DNA from: Winogradskyella costae
Lineage (GTDB): Bacteria; Bacteroidota; Bacteroidia; Flavobacteriales; Flavobacteriaceae
Length of the DNA stretch: 64,000 nucleotides
Direction: 5' to 3'
Assembly: GCF_013403865.1 (NCBI RefSeq)
Contig: NZ_JABFDK010000001.1
Location: forward strand, 1,054,001-1,118,000
Below the pieces are notes generated by a model. The model had not been told where the DNA came from and made no database searches. It worked only from the letters and a program-made list of their open reading frames with translations. The position numbers and the translations under genes are program-made. Position 1 is the stretch's first letter, and every line of letters starts with the position of its first letter. Below, one piece after another: positions 33,845 through 41,771 of the stretch.

Positions 33845-35602
33845 ATGTTTTACGACTATATTGTTATTGCCCTCTACTTTATATTAATCCTTGCAATTGG
33901 TGTGATTTTTTCGCGCATGGCAAGTAAATCTACGAGCGATTATTTTCGTGGTGGAGGAAGAATGCTGTGGTGGATGGTAGGCTCTACAGCTTTTATGGCA
34001 CAATTTTCAGCCGTAACTTTCACTGGTGCTGCAGGTAAAGCCTTTAACGACGGTTTTGCTATTTGTGCTGTTTATATTGGAAATACTTTCGCCTTCTATT
34101 GTGGTTATTTATTTTTTGCTCAGCGTTTTAGACAAATGCGAGTAGATACACCCACAGAAGCCATAAAAAGACGATTTGGTTCAGAAAATGAACTGTTTTT
34201 TTCCTGGGCATTAATTATTTTTTCTTTTATAAATGCAGGTGTTTGGTTAAATGCTCTAGGTGTTTTTACTAGTGCCGTTTTTGATGCCGATATTTTCACA
34301 ACTATTATAGGAATAGGTTTAACAGTAGTATTTGTATCTGTACTATCAGGTGCTTGGGGTGTGGTTGCTTCAGACTTTGTTCAAACTTTAGTAGTGGCTG
34401 TTGTTTCAGTAGCGACTGCAATAGTCGCTTTGGTAATGGTTGATGGGCCTATCAATTTAGTTGAAAATTTCCCAGGAGGTTTCCTAGTTGGCCCAGATAT
34501 GAATTACCCTTTAATATTAATTGGTACATTCATATTCTTTTTACCGAAACAAATTATAACTATGATGAATCTTCATGATTCATTTCGCTTTCTTGGTGCA
34601 AAAGACACCATTAACGCTCGTAAAGCTGCCTTATTAGCCATGGTGCTAATGGGCGTAGGAACCATTATTTGGTTTATTCCACCATGGGCAGCTGCAACAC
34701 TCTATCCAGAAGCTACAGCAGACTATGCACAATTAGGTAATAAAGCCGCAGATGCAGTGTATTTAGTATTTGCAAAAAATGCAATGCCAATAGGAACAGT
34801 TGGGCTATTGATGGCTGGTCTATTTGCAGCCTCTATGTCTTCAATGGACTCGGCACTAAATAAGAATGCAGGTATCTTTGTTAGAAGTATTTATCAACCC
34901 TTTTTAGCTAAAAGAAGTAAAGAAAAGGATGATAAAAAGTTATTACGTATCAGTCAGTTAGTTAGTTTTATAAGTGGTATAGGAGTTATTGCCGTTGCAT
35001 TTTATTTCGCAACGCTTAAAGAATTAAGTTTATATGAACTTATGATGCGAGTTTCAACAATGGTTCAATTACCAATGATGGTCCCACTAGTTGTTGGTAT
35101 TGTTGTGAAGAAAACACCAAAATGGGCTCCTTGGGTAACTATTGTTTTAGGCTTGGGAGTATCTTGGATGGTTGATAGTGTTATTACACCAGATGTTTTT
35201 GTTTCTTGGTTTGGTATAGACTCTCTTACTGGTCGTGAAATTGTAGATATGAATATTATCTTAACCATTGCTGGTCATGTATTTATTACAGGTGGATTTT
35301 TCTGGGCAACCTCTTTATTCTACAAGGAAGCTAAAGACGATCACAAGCTCGAAACTGACCGCTTCTTTGAAGATTTAGTGACGCCTGTTATTGCAGATGA
35401 TCAACAAGATGAAGTGGACAGCCAGCAAAGAAGAAAATTAGGTAATATGGTTATGGTTATGAGTGCAGGTATATTATTGATGACGCTCATTCCTAATCCA
35501 TTTTGGGGTAGAATTATGTTCTTAATTTGCTCAATAATCATTTTTAGTATTGGCTTTTTACTAAGACGAAGTGCTAAAACCAATACCACTTCAACCAAAT
35601 AA
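33845..35602 (+). CDS. Sodium:solute symporter (SSS family)
   Basis: A 585-residue inner-membrane protein with about 13-14 membrane helices. Signature parts are DYFRGGGRMLWWMVGSTAFMAQFSAVTFTGAAG near the start (Na+-site region), GLFAASMSSMDSALNKNAGIFVRSIY in the middle, and a C-terminal extension with charged linker. The SMSSMDSALN stretch is the family's Na2-site helix. It probably carries the monosaccharide or unsaturated uronate made in the periplasm into the cell. Confidence 0.94.
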   Translation: MFYDYIVIALYFILILAIGVIFSRMASKSTSDYFRGGGRMLWWMVGSTAFMAQFSAVTFTGAAGKAFNDGFAICAVYIGNTFAFYCGYLFFAQRFRQMRVDTPTEAIKRRFGSENELFFSWALIIFSFINAGVWLNALGVFTSAVFDADIFTTIIGIGLTVVFVSVLSGAWGVVASDFVQTLVVAVVSVATAIVALVMVDGPINLVENFPGGFLVGPDMNYPLILIGTFIFFLPKQIITMMNLHDSFRFLGAKDTINARKAALLAMVLMGVGTIIWFIPPWAAATLYPEATADYAQLGNKAADAVYLVFAKNAMPIGTVGLLMAGLFAASMSSMDSALNKNAGIFVRSIYQPFLAKRSKEKDDKKLLRISQLVSFISGIGVIAVAFYFATLKELSLYELMMRVSTMVQLPMMVPLVVGIVVKKTPKWAPWVTIVLGLGVSWMVDSVITPDVFVSWFGIDSLTGREIVDMNIILTIAGHVFITGGFFWATSLFYKEAKDDHKLETDRFFEDLVTPVIADDQQDEVDSQQRRKLGNMVMVMSAGILLMTLIPNPFWGRIMFLICSIIIFSIGFLLRRSAKTNTTSTK

Positions 35603-35615
35603 TAAAAGTTTAATT

Positions 35616-36443
35616 ATGAATGTGAACAAATTGATTTTATTAGTATTAATTCAATTAGGGTTTAGCTCCTGTTCTGAACAGAAAGTGAAACTAACACATG
35701 GTATAGATGAATCTGCTGGAGGTGGACTAGCGTATGTAATACATACACCTTCAGCTACTTATTATTTAGAAAAACATGGAGGTGGATTATCTAGTATGAT
35801 TGATAAAGATGGTGTGGATTGGATAGGTTTTCATAATAAAGAAGGCTCTGGACATAAAGGAGAATATCGTGGATTTCCGAATGCCATTCATCGTCAAGAT
35901 GGAAGTTATTTTCACGCTATGAATGCTGGCACAGAACCTTCAACCTCCGTTGTGGAGATTGAATCTAAAAAGCATATACGCATTATTTTTACATCAGAAA
36001 ACAAACAATGGCAAGGGCAATGGGATTTTTATCCAGATCGCTGTGATTTTACTATGACTAAAGTGAGTGAAGGTTATAATTATTGGGTGCAATACGAAGG
36101 TGTTCCCGGTGGAGAGATGGACACAACTGATTTTTGGTATGCCTCTATCGACACAAACCGACATCCAATTGTAGAGCCTTTTATGGGGGATCTGCCAGCT
36201 CCTGAGTGGATGGCTTTCGGAGATATAAAGTCATCTCGGATGTTGTATATGCTACATCATGAGGATGATAGTCTTTCTGATAATTATGTGAGTAGACCCG
36301 ACATGACCGTCTTTGGCTTTGGTAGACACAACGGTGAAACTACAACTAAACACTTAACGACTGCAGACACTTTCTCCATAGGATTTGTTGAGTCAACAGA
36401 GCACGCAGACATTGATAAAACTGTGAGAGATATACTTAATTAA
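35616..36443 (+). CDS. Uncharacterised lipoprotein of the PL7 unit
   Basis: A 275-residue lipoprotein (signal MNVNKLILLVLIQLGFSSC, lipidation Cys19). I do not recognise a domain family. The mature part is rich in Trp, Tyr, Gly and His and looks all-beta: YVIHTPSATYYLEKHGGG, a WIGFHN box, GEYRGFPNAIHRQDGSYFHAM, then WQGQWDFYPDRCDFTM and a FWYASIDTNRHP stretch. Conserved-looking His, Tyr and Arg residues would suit a polysaccharide lyase or a glycan-binding protein. It lies between the symporter and the PL7 gene, so a role in the same glycan is likely. The first 15 codons of a longer ORF overlap the symporter and are not used. Confidence 0.75.
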   Translation: MNVNKLILLVLIQLGFSSCSEQKVKLTHGIDESAGGGLAYVIHTPSATYYLEKHGGGLSSMIDKDGVDWIGFHNKEGSGHKGEYRGFPNAIHRQDGSYFHAMNAGTEPSTSVVEIESKKHIRIIFTSENKQWQGQWDFYPDRCDFTMTKVSEGYNYWVQYEGVPGGEMDTTDFWYASIDTNRHPIVEPFMGDLPAPEWMAFGDIKSSRMLYMLHHEDDSLSDNYVSRPDMTVFGFGRHNGETTTKHLTTADTFSIGFVESTEHADIDKTVRDILN

Positions 36444-36481
36444 ACATTTTAATTCCGAAAGAACAATAGACCATCTTCAAA

Positions 36482-37543
36482 ATGAAACCAAAACATAGTA
36501 AACGATTAGTACATTTTTATTTAATAATGAGTATTTCATTAGTGCTGATAAGTTGCGGAAATTCGGATAAGAAAACGATTACTAAACCTAATGAAACTAT
36601 TAAGTATCCAAGTGATGTCATTCCATTTATGGATGGCTGGAGTAGTATTCTTTGTGGAGATGGTACCAGCCTTAAAACCTTAGAAAATACTGAGCACAAA
36701 AACTTTTTTTATGCGATTAGTGACGAGGAATCCGATTGGGTCGTATTCAAAGCACCCAACGCAGGGGTAACTACTAAAACGTCTAATAATACACGGACAG
36801 AATTAAGAAACATGACACGTTGGACACCACAGGAAGGTGGCAAACTATCTGGTACATTAAAAGTAATGCATGTTTCAACCTCTGGTGATGCACGAGTTGC
36901 TGCGGCATACTCTGTAGTGGTGGGGCAAATTCATAGTAAGGAAGGACATGAAAACGAACCTGTAAAATTATTTTATAAGAAGTTTCCAGGGCATCAAAAA
37001 GGTTCTGTTTTTTGGAACTATGAAATAAATACTGCAGGTGATAACTCAGGAAGATGGGATTTCTCAACAGGCGTTTGGGGAAATGATATGTCTGTTGTAG
37101 GTAAGAGTCCGACGTCGTATCCCAAAGAACCAAAAGAAGGCATTGAATTGGGTGAAGAATTTTTCTATGAAATAAATGTTTACAATGGCATTATGTATCT
37201 AACGTTTTCAAGTAAAGGGCATGAAACAAAGACGTTTACTAAAAACTTAATGATATCAGATTTTTCAAGAAAATCTGATATTCCACAACAGATAAAAACA
37301 TTATACGAACCAATAGCTCGAGATGGTGTTGAACGTAAAAATGCATATGCAGATGAGTTACATACCTTTATGCAAGGGGCTTATAACCAAACAAACGGTA
37401 AAAATCCAGAAGACAATATCGTTTGGCATACCGGTTCTAAAACCTATAATGGAGATATAGATAAACAATATGCAAATGGATGCTACGCAGAAGTTTGGTT
37501 TAAAGAAGCTACTATAGGTCCTGGCACAAACCCAAAAAAGTAA
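36482..37543 (+). CDS. PL7-family polysaccharide lyase (alginate lyase type), lipoprotein
   Basis: A 353-residue lipoprotein (lipidation Cys25 after LVLIS). The three PL7 boxes are all present: RTELR at 105-109, QIH at 149-151 and TFMQGAYNQ ending at 303 (the family consensus is YFKAGxYNQ). QIH is associated with guluronate-containing alginate cleavage in the family. It acts at the cell surface or in the periplasm by beta-elimination. It is the last gene of the island and ends 15 bases before the right repeat. A broken relative lies at 39043. Substrate alginate is likely but poly-glucuronate is possible. Confidence 0.9.
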   Translation: MKPKHSKRLVHFYLIMSISLVLISCGNSDKKTITKPNETIKYPSDVIPFMDGWSSILCGDGTSLKTLENTEHKNFFYAISDEESDWVVFKAPNAGVTTKTSNNTRTELRNMTRWTPQEGGKLSGTLKVMHVSTSGDARVAAAYSVVVGQIHSKEGHENEPVKLFYKKFPGHQKGSVFWNYEINTAGDNSGRWDFSTGVWGNDMSVVGKSPTSYPKEPKEGIELGEEFFYEINVYNGIMYLTFSSKGHETKTFTKNLMISDFSRKSDIPQQIKTLYEPIARDGVERKNAYADELHTFMQGAYNQTNGKNPEDNIVWHTGSKTYNGDIDKQYANGCYAEVWFKEATIGPGTNPKK

Positions 37544-37557
37544 TCATTCTAGATGCA

Positions 37558-37684
37558 CTCACAATACCAGTTCATAACAATGAAAAGGAAATTCACTTTG
37601 CTTTGGAAAATGAATATCTCCTAATCGTTTATAGCCGCGAAGTTCGTAAAACTTTTGGTTTCTTTTGTTCTGCGAAAAGGTATC
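37558..37684. repeat. Right direct repeat of the island (gnat 3' end)
   Basis: 118 of 127 positions match 19761-19887. Immediately left of it, GTGAGTGCATCTAG (minus strand) is similar to the MATE start at 19765 (GTGAGCACATCTAT). So the right copy also keeps the first few codons of a MATE gene behind gnat. Confidence 0.92.
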
Positions 37685-38059
37685 CAGACGAATAGAGCTA
37701 AAATGGTTATCGATAGCAAATTGCTCTGCAAAATGCATCAATTTTTGTGCATAACCTTGGCCTTGTAGTTTTGGGTGAACTGCTAAACGGTGAATGTAAA
37801 TATTGTTTTCATTTGTCGTCAGCCAATCGATAGGTATATATTCTAAATCCATAAGGGTAGAAAATACAATACAACCTTTTACAACGTTATCTAGCTCCAA
37901 AACATAAAGCTCGTTACGATCTATATCATTTTGAAAAGCAGACCTATTTGGATAACTTTCATTCCATTGAAAAATACCCTTGGAAATCATATGTTTAGCA
38001 CATGATTTTGTGACGTTTAAAATTGATTGAATATCTTTTTCTTCTGCTAAACGAATCAT
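37559..38059 (-). CDS. GNAT-family N-acetyltransferase
   Basis: A 166-residue acetyltransferase. The acetyl-CoA-binding motif A is LAVHPKLQGQGYAQKLM (Q/RxxGxG/A type) and motif B is DTFSQNKRNQKFYELRGYKRLG. The substrate is unknown. It is an intact ORF whose 3' end is the right direct repeat of the island; the left repeat is a truncated copy. The start is the ATG at 38059. It runs convergently to the PL7 gene, with 15 bases between. Confidence 0.92.
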   Translation of the reverse strand: MIRLAEEKDIQSILNVTKSCAKHMISKGIFQWNESYPNRSAFQNDIDRNELYVLELDNVVKGCIVFSTLMDLEYIPIDWLTTNENNIYIHRLAVHPKLQGQGYAQKLMHFAEQFAIDNHFSSIRLDTFSQNKRNQKFYELRGYKRLGDIHFPKQSEFPFHCYELVL

Positions 38060-38069
38060 TTATAATGTT

Positions 38070-38077
38070 TATTTTTG
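38070..38077 (+). promoter_or_regulatory. -7 box (TATTTTTG) of the universal stress gene
   Basis: TATTTTTG matches TAnnTTTG and lies 22 bases before the ATG, in the 40-bp gap between divergent gnat and usp genes. Confidence 0.45.
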
Positions 38078-38099
38078 TACCAATATTTATTCCATAAAG

Positions 38100-38897
38100 A
38101 TGAAAACGATATTAGTTCCTGTTGGTTCCTCAAAAAATGCAAAATCACACTTACAATATGCTGTAGATTTTGCTAAAGAATTTGGTGCTAAAGTTTATGT
38201 GGTCCAAATATATAATGTTTATACGAAAGCAGGCACTATGATTAAAATTGATCATATTTTAGAAGCTGAGTCTAGATCATTTTTGGACAATCATATTGCA
38301 TCCATAGACACAAAAGGTGTTGATGTTGTTGCTAGAACATTTAAAGGAAAATTAATAGATACATTAGAGAAGGTATGCAAAGCCTTAGAGGTAGATTTAA
38401 TAATCTTAGAACCGCGTACCAACTCTATTAAAGATGAGGTATATTTAGGCAAAACATCTGGAAAAATTATTAAGCAAACACAAATTCCGGCTTTAATTGT
38501 ACCTGAAGGCTACGCTTTTAAGCCATTTGAAAAACTTTTACTGGCTCTAAAATCAGCTATAATTAAAAAAGATAATGTCTTATACCCTTTAGCTTCGGTA
38601 AAATCACAATTTAATGCAGCGGTAACTTTGCTCTTGGTGAAGACAGCACATCATAAAAAGAACGATTTTTATATTAATGAAGAATTACAATCTTTGATAA
38701 CAGACACAAAACAAGCAGAAAGCCCTACAACGTTTATGGCATTTTTAGAACATCACAAAGAGAATAATCCAGATTTGTTATGTGTTGTAAGACGAAAAAG
38801 AGGGTTCTTTCAAAAACTTTGGGAAAAGAACACTATCCTCAAAAAAGATTTTCATAGTACTAAAATGCCTGTTTTAGTACTTAGTGGTTTAAAATAA
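38100..38897 (+). CDS. Universal stress protein, tandem-domain type
   Basis: A 265-residue UspA-superfamily protein. The first half begins MKTILVPVGSSKNAKSHLQYA and ends with the nucleotide-binding-type loop GKTSGKIIKQTQIPALIVP; the second half is a weaker copy ending TKMPVLVLSG. The G-2x-G-9x-G-(S/T) pattern is only partial, so ATP binding is uncertain. It lies 17 bases before tRNA-Ala and could be transcribed with it. Confidence 0.88.
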   Translation: MKTILVPVGSSKNAKSHLQYAVDFAKEFGAKVYVVQIYNVYTKAGTMIKIDHILEAESRSFLDNHIASIDTKGVDVVARTFKGKLIDTLEKVCKALEVDLIILEPRTNSIKDEVYLGKTSGKIIKQTQIPALIVPEGYAFKPFEKLLLALKSAIIKKDNVLYPLASVKSQFNAAVTLLLVKTAHHKKNDFYINEELQSLITDTKQAESPTTFMAFLEHHKENNPDLLCVVRRKRGFFQKLWEKNTILKKDFHSTKMPVLVLSGLK

Positions 38898-38914
38898 AGA
38901 GATTATATTAATTT

Positions 38915-38991
38915 GGGGATGTAGCTCAGTTGGCTAGAGTGCTTGACTGGCAGTCAAGAGGTCGTCGGTTCGAGCCCGATCTTCTCCACCA
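38915..38991 (+). tRNA. tRNA-Ala (anticodon GGC), CCA encoded
   Basis: The cloverleaf is complete over 77 bases. The anticodon stem CTTGA/TCAAG encloses the loop CTGGCAG, giving anticodon GGC (Ala). The acceptor has the G3:U70 pair that marks tRNA-Ala. There is a U6:U67 mismatch in the acceptor. CCA is encoded at 38989-38991. Confidence 0.95.
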
Positions 38992-39001
38992 CTAAAATGT
39001 G

Positions 39002-39037
39002 AGGTTTCAGAGTTTTTTAACTTTGAAACCTTTTTTT
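39002..39037 (+). terminator. Intrinsic terminator after tRNA-Ala
   Basis: AGGTTTCAGAG pairs with CTTTGAAACCT (one G:U), followed by a run of seven T. It should end the tRNA transcript and shields the pseudogene behind it. Confidence 0.9.
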
Positions 39038-39042
39038 ATATT

Positions 39043-39296
39043 CAATATATTAGAATTCTCAAAAAATCGAACTATCCAAAGCAAATCTTAGCTTTATATG
39101 CGCCTATCCGCGGTGAAGGTGTTGAGCAAGAAAATGTATATGCCATAGAATCCCACACGTTTATGCAAGGAGCGTACAATCAAACGAAAAATCGAGATGA
39201 TAATATCGTATGGTGTGCAAGAGCAGAAATATATAACGGAGATAACTATAATGCATGCTAATGGAAGCTGTAAAGTTTAAAGAGGCTACTGTTTAG
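39043..39296 (+). pseudogene. 3' remnant of a second PL7 lyase gene
   Basis: The plus strand encodes PKQILALYAPIRGEGVEQENVYAIESHTFMQGAYNQTKNRDDNIVW, clearly the same protein region as the intact PL7 (residues about 268-316). Then an in-frame TAA (39259) is reached; a shifted frame reads YANGSCKV and another KEATV, matching the intact end YANGCYAEVWFKEAT. So at least two frame changes are present and the 5' two-thirds are missing. DNA identity to the intact gene looks like about two-thirds, so it came from a different PL7 gene. It is not expressed as a working lyase. Confidence 0.88.
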
Positions 39297-39373
39297 TTTT
39301 GGTTCAAAGTGGAAATAAAATATCGTTTAAAAACGTTTTTTGCCGTTAAAATGTAAGAGTCTCATTTTTTTTG

Positions 39374-39381
39374 TATGTTTG
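39374..39381 (+). promoter_or_regulatory. -7 box (TATGTTTG) of the hybrid kinase gene
   Basis: TATGTTTG matches TAnnTTTG, 20 bases before the ATG. Confidence 0.45.
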
Positions 39382-39401
39382 CAGAAGTTTAATGCCCCTA
39401 C

Positions 39402-41765
39402 ATGAAACGAATTCTACTACTGATAACCTACTTATTAGCATATACCTCGTATGCTCAAAAACCAGCTTTCGACCCTGAAAGTTCAACTGGTCAATTATTT
39501 CAATATTCTGAATATATAGATGTAGCTAAAACAATCTACACAATAGAAGACGTCTTAGCTAATGATCTATTATCCTATAAAAATTTAGAATCTGCTAACC
39601 ATGATTTTGGTTTTACTTCAGATAATTACTGGGTTCGATTTGCACTAAAAAACAGTTCGAATGCAGAGAAAACCTATTATTTTGAAACAGGTAGGCCAGT
39701 TACTGATATTATCAATTTATATGAAATAAATACAGATATAATAAAATATCAAAATGGAGATCAAAACGCGTTTAGTGCGCGTAATGTAGAGCATAGACAA
39801 ATTATTTTTAAATTAACACTTCAAGCGCATAGTGAGCAATTATATTTTATGGAAATATCGAGTGATGGAGAAGCTATAAACCTCCCACTTACCTTATATG
39901 ATGAGTCCTCATTTTTAATTACAAACTACAAGCAGCAATTATTCTTAGGCCTCTTTTATGGTGTTCTACTTTTAGCGGGTTTTATTTACCTCTTTTTTTA
40001 TAATAGCTTAAAAAACAAAACCTTCTTATACTATGGCATTTATGTGTTTTCTATTGCCTTAATGCAAGCGGCTTTAGACGGTTTTATTTACCAATACGTA
40101 TTTCCAAATGGTGGATTCTTTAATAGTAGAATGGTACTAATTACAGCAATTTCATCCAATTTCTTTTTACTTAAATATTGTGAACATTTTTTAAAAGTAA
40201 AATTTAACTTGCCCTATTATAAAAAAGCATTTAATGCTATTTATATCAGTTTAGCGGTTGTACTAATAATGATTTTTTATAGCCCAAAGGCTTTTGAACT
40301 AGCGTATCCAATATCTAACATAAACGGCTTATTTAGTTTAATACTAATTCTAACTACCGTGTTTACAATGCGGTATAAACGTATTTCTGTAGATATCTAT
40401 TTCAGTCTAGGAGTAATGTTTTTAGTTATAGGATTGTTTGGATTTGTTATGAATAATTTAGGCGTTTTACCAAGCAATTTCTACACGTTAAATAGTTCTA
40501 AGTTTGGCTCAGGGATAGAAGTAGTTCTATTATCACTATCAATGACTAACCTTATAAAAAAATTAAGAAAAGACAATGAAAAAGCGCAAGCATTAGCACT
40601 AAAAAAATCAGAAGAGATTAGTGAGCTAAAAACATTTTTTATGTCTAACATTAGTCATGAATTAAGAACTCCTATCAATGCAATTATGGGAATGGCAGAA
40701 TCTGCGCTTATAGACAGCAATAATATTAATGAAAATAAAGATAAATTTCAAATTATTAAAAATGCTTCATTGAGTTTACTTAGTAATGTAAATGATATTT
40801 TAGATTTTGAAAGAATTGAGAAAAACGAACTTCACCTAAATGAAGAAGAATTTAACCCAAAGTTAATTTTAAAAGAGATTAGTAATAATTGGAAGTTTGA
40901 AGCAAATAAAAAGCAATTAAACTATAATTTTCAAATGGATTCTGAGATCCCTACAAAAGTGAGTGGTGATCCAGAACGTTTTACTCAAATAGTAAATAAT
41001 GTATTAGCTAATGCTGTAAAATTTACAAATGAAGGTTACGTGCATTTAAAGTTAAATTGCTTAACACAGCCTAACGATATTTCACGATTTTATTTTCAAA
41101 TTTCGGACTCAGGTGTCGGTATGGACCAAGAAAGTAAGGCACATATTTTCGATAGCTTTAATCAAATGCGTTTAAATAACAAACGCCAATTTGGAGGCAT
41201 CGGTCTTGGTCTTACTATTTCAAAGCATTTAATTACTTTATTTAATGGGAAATTACAAGTTGAAAGTATTGCTAATAAAGGTACTGATGTATTTATTGAA
41301 ATTCCGCTTAAAACGGTCGTAAGTGCATTATCTGACAAGAAATCTAGTGTAATTAACACCACAGATTCACCTATAGAAATCCTTGTAGTTGAAGATAATA
41401 AGCTTAATCAATTAGTAATGAAAAAGTTGTTGAGTAACTATCCTAATGCCAGCATTACAATTGCAGAAAATGGAAAACAAGCGATTGTAGCTCTTAAAAC
41501 TAAAGCTTACAACCTTGTGTTAATGGATTTACAAATGCCTATTATGAACGGTTATGAAGCAACTGCTATCATAAGAAGTGGCGATTTAGGCGAGTTAAAT
41601 AGTAACATCCCTATAATTGCCGTCACTGCAGATGCTACAGATGCAACCAAGCAGCGTGTTTTACGATTAGGCATGAACGATTATATGACTAAACCGGTGA
41701 AGAGAGAGTTACTTTTTGAAAAAATGAATGCGTGTATTAATACACGTAATCTAAACGTTGCTTAA
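39402..41765 (+). CDS. 7TM-DISM hybrid sensor histidine kinase/response regulator
   Basis: A 787-residue inner-membrane hybrid kinase. After the signal peptide come a periplasmic 7TMR-DISMED2 domain (about residues 30-165), seven membrane segments (about 178-385), a HisKA domain with SNISHELRTPINAIMG (His near 419), an ATPase domain with NNVLANAVKFT, DSGVGMD and GGIGLGLTIS, and a C-terminal receiver with VVEDNKLN, LMDLQMP (Asp near 702) and MTKPVKRELL. DISMED2 domains are thought to bind carbohydrates. It stands outside the island and has no separate output regulator beside it. Confidence 0.94.
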   Translation: MKRILLLITYLLAYTSYAQKPAFDPESSTGQLFQYSEYIDVAKTIYTIEDVLANDLLSYKNLESANHDFGFTSDNYWVRFALKNSSNAEKTYYFETGRPVTDIINLYEINTDIIKYQNGDQNAFSARNVEHRQIIFKLTLQAHSEQLYFMEISSDGEAINLPLTLYDESSFLITNYKQQLFLGLFYGVLLLAGFIYLFFYNSLKNKTFLYYGIYVFSIALMQAALDGFIYQYVFPNGGFFNSRMVLITAISSNFFLLKYCEHFLKVKFNLPYYKKAFNAIYISLAVVLIMIFYSPKAFELAYPISNINGLFSLILILTTVFTMRYKRISVDIYFSLGVMFLVIGLFGFVMNNLGVLPSNFYTLNSSKFGSGIEVVLLSLSMTNLIKKLRKDNEKAQALALKKSEEISELKTFFMSNISHELRTPINAIMGMAESALIDSNNINENKDKFQIIKNASLSLLSNVNDILDFERIEKNELHLNEEEFNPKLILKEISNNWKFEANKKQLNYNFQMDSEIPTKVSGDPERFTQIVNNVLANAVKFTNEGYVHLKLNCLTQPNDISRFYFQISDSGVGMDQESKAHIFDSFNQMRLNNKRQFGGIGLGLTISKHLITLFNGKLQVESIANKGTDVFIEIPLKTVVSALSDKKSSVINTTDSPIEILVVEDNKLNQLVMKKLLSNYPNASITIAENGKQAIVALKTKAYNLVLMDLQMPIMNGYEATAIIRSGDLGELNSNIPIIAVTADATDATKQRVLRLGMNDYMTKPVKRELLFEKMNACINTRNLNVA

Positions 41766-41771
41766 AAAATT

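Larger units (their letters stand above)
19761..37684. mobile_element. Carbohydrate-utilisation genomic island bounded by direct repeats
   Basis: Two same-orientation 127-bp repeats (19761-19887 and 37558-37684) flank about 17.7 kb carrying 13 genes, all on the plus strand. The genes on both sides (MATE, gnat) run on the minus strand. Each repeat is the gnat 3' end joined to the first bases of the MATE reading frame. This layout is what insertion into a gnat-MATE operon with duplication of the junction would leave. No integrase or transposase gene is visible inside, so the mechanism is open: site-specific integration with later loss, or recombination with donor DNA. Confidence 0.65.

Noticed and set aside
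38915..39296. tRNA-Ala as the attachment site of the saccharide island
   Set aside because: No repeat of the tRNA 3' end is seen at 19.8 kb; the direct repeats lie in gnat instead. Only an older, separate event at the tRNA remains possible.
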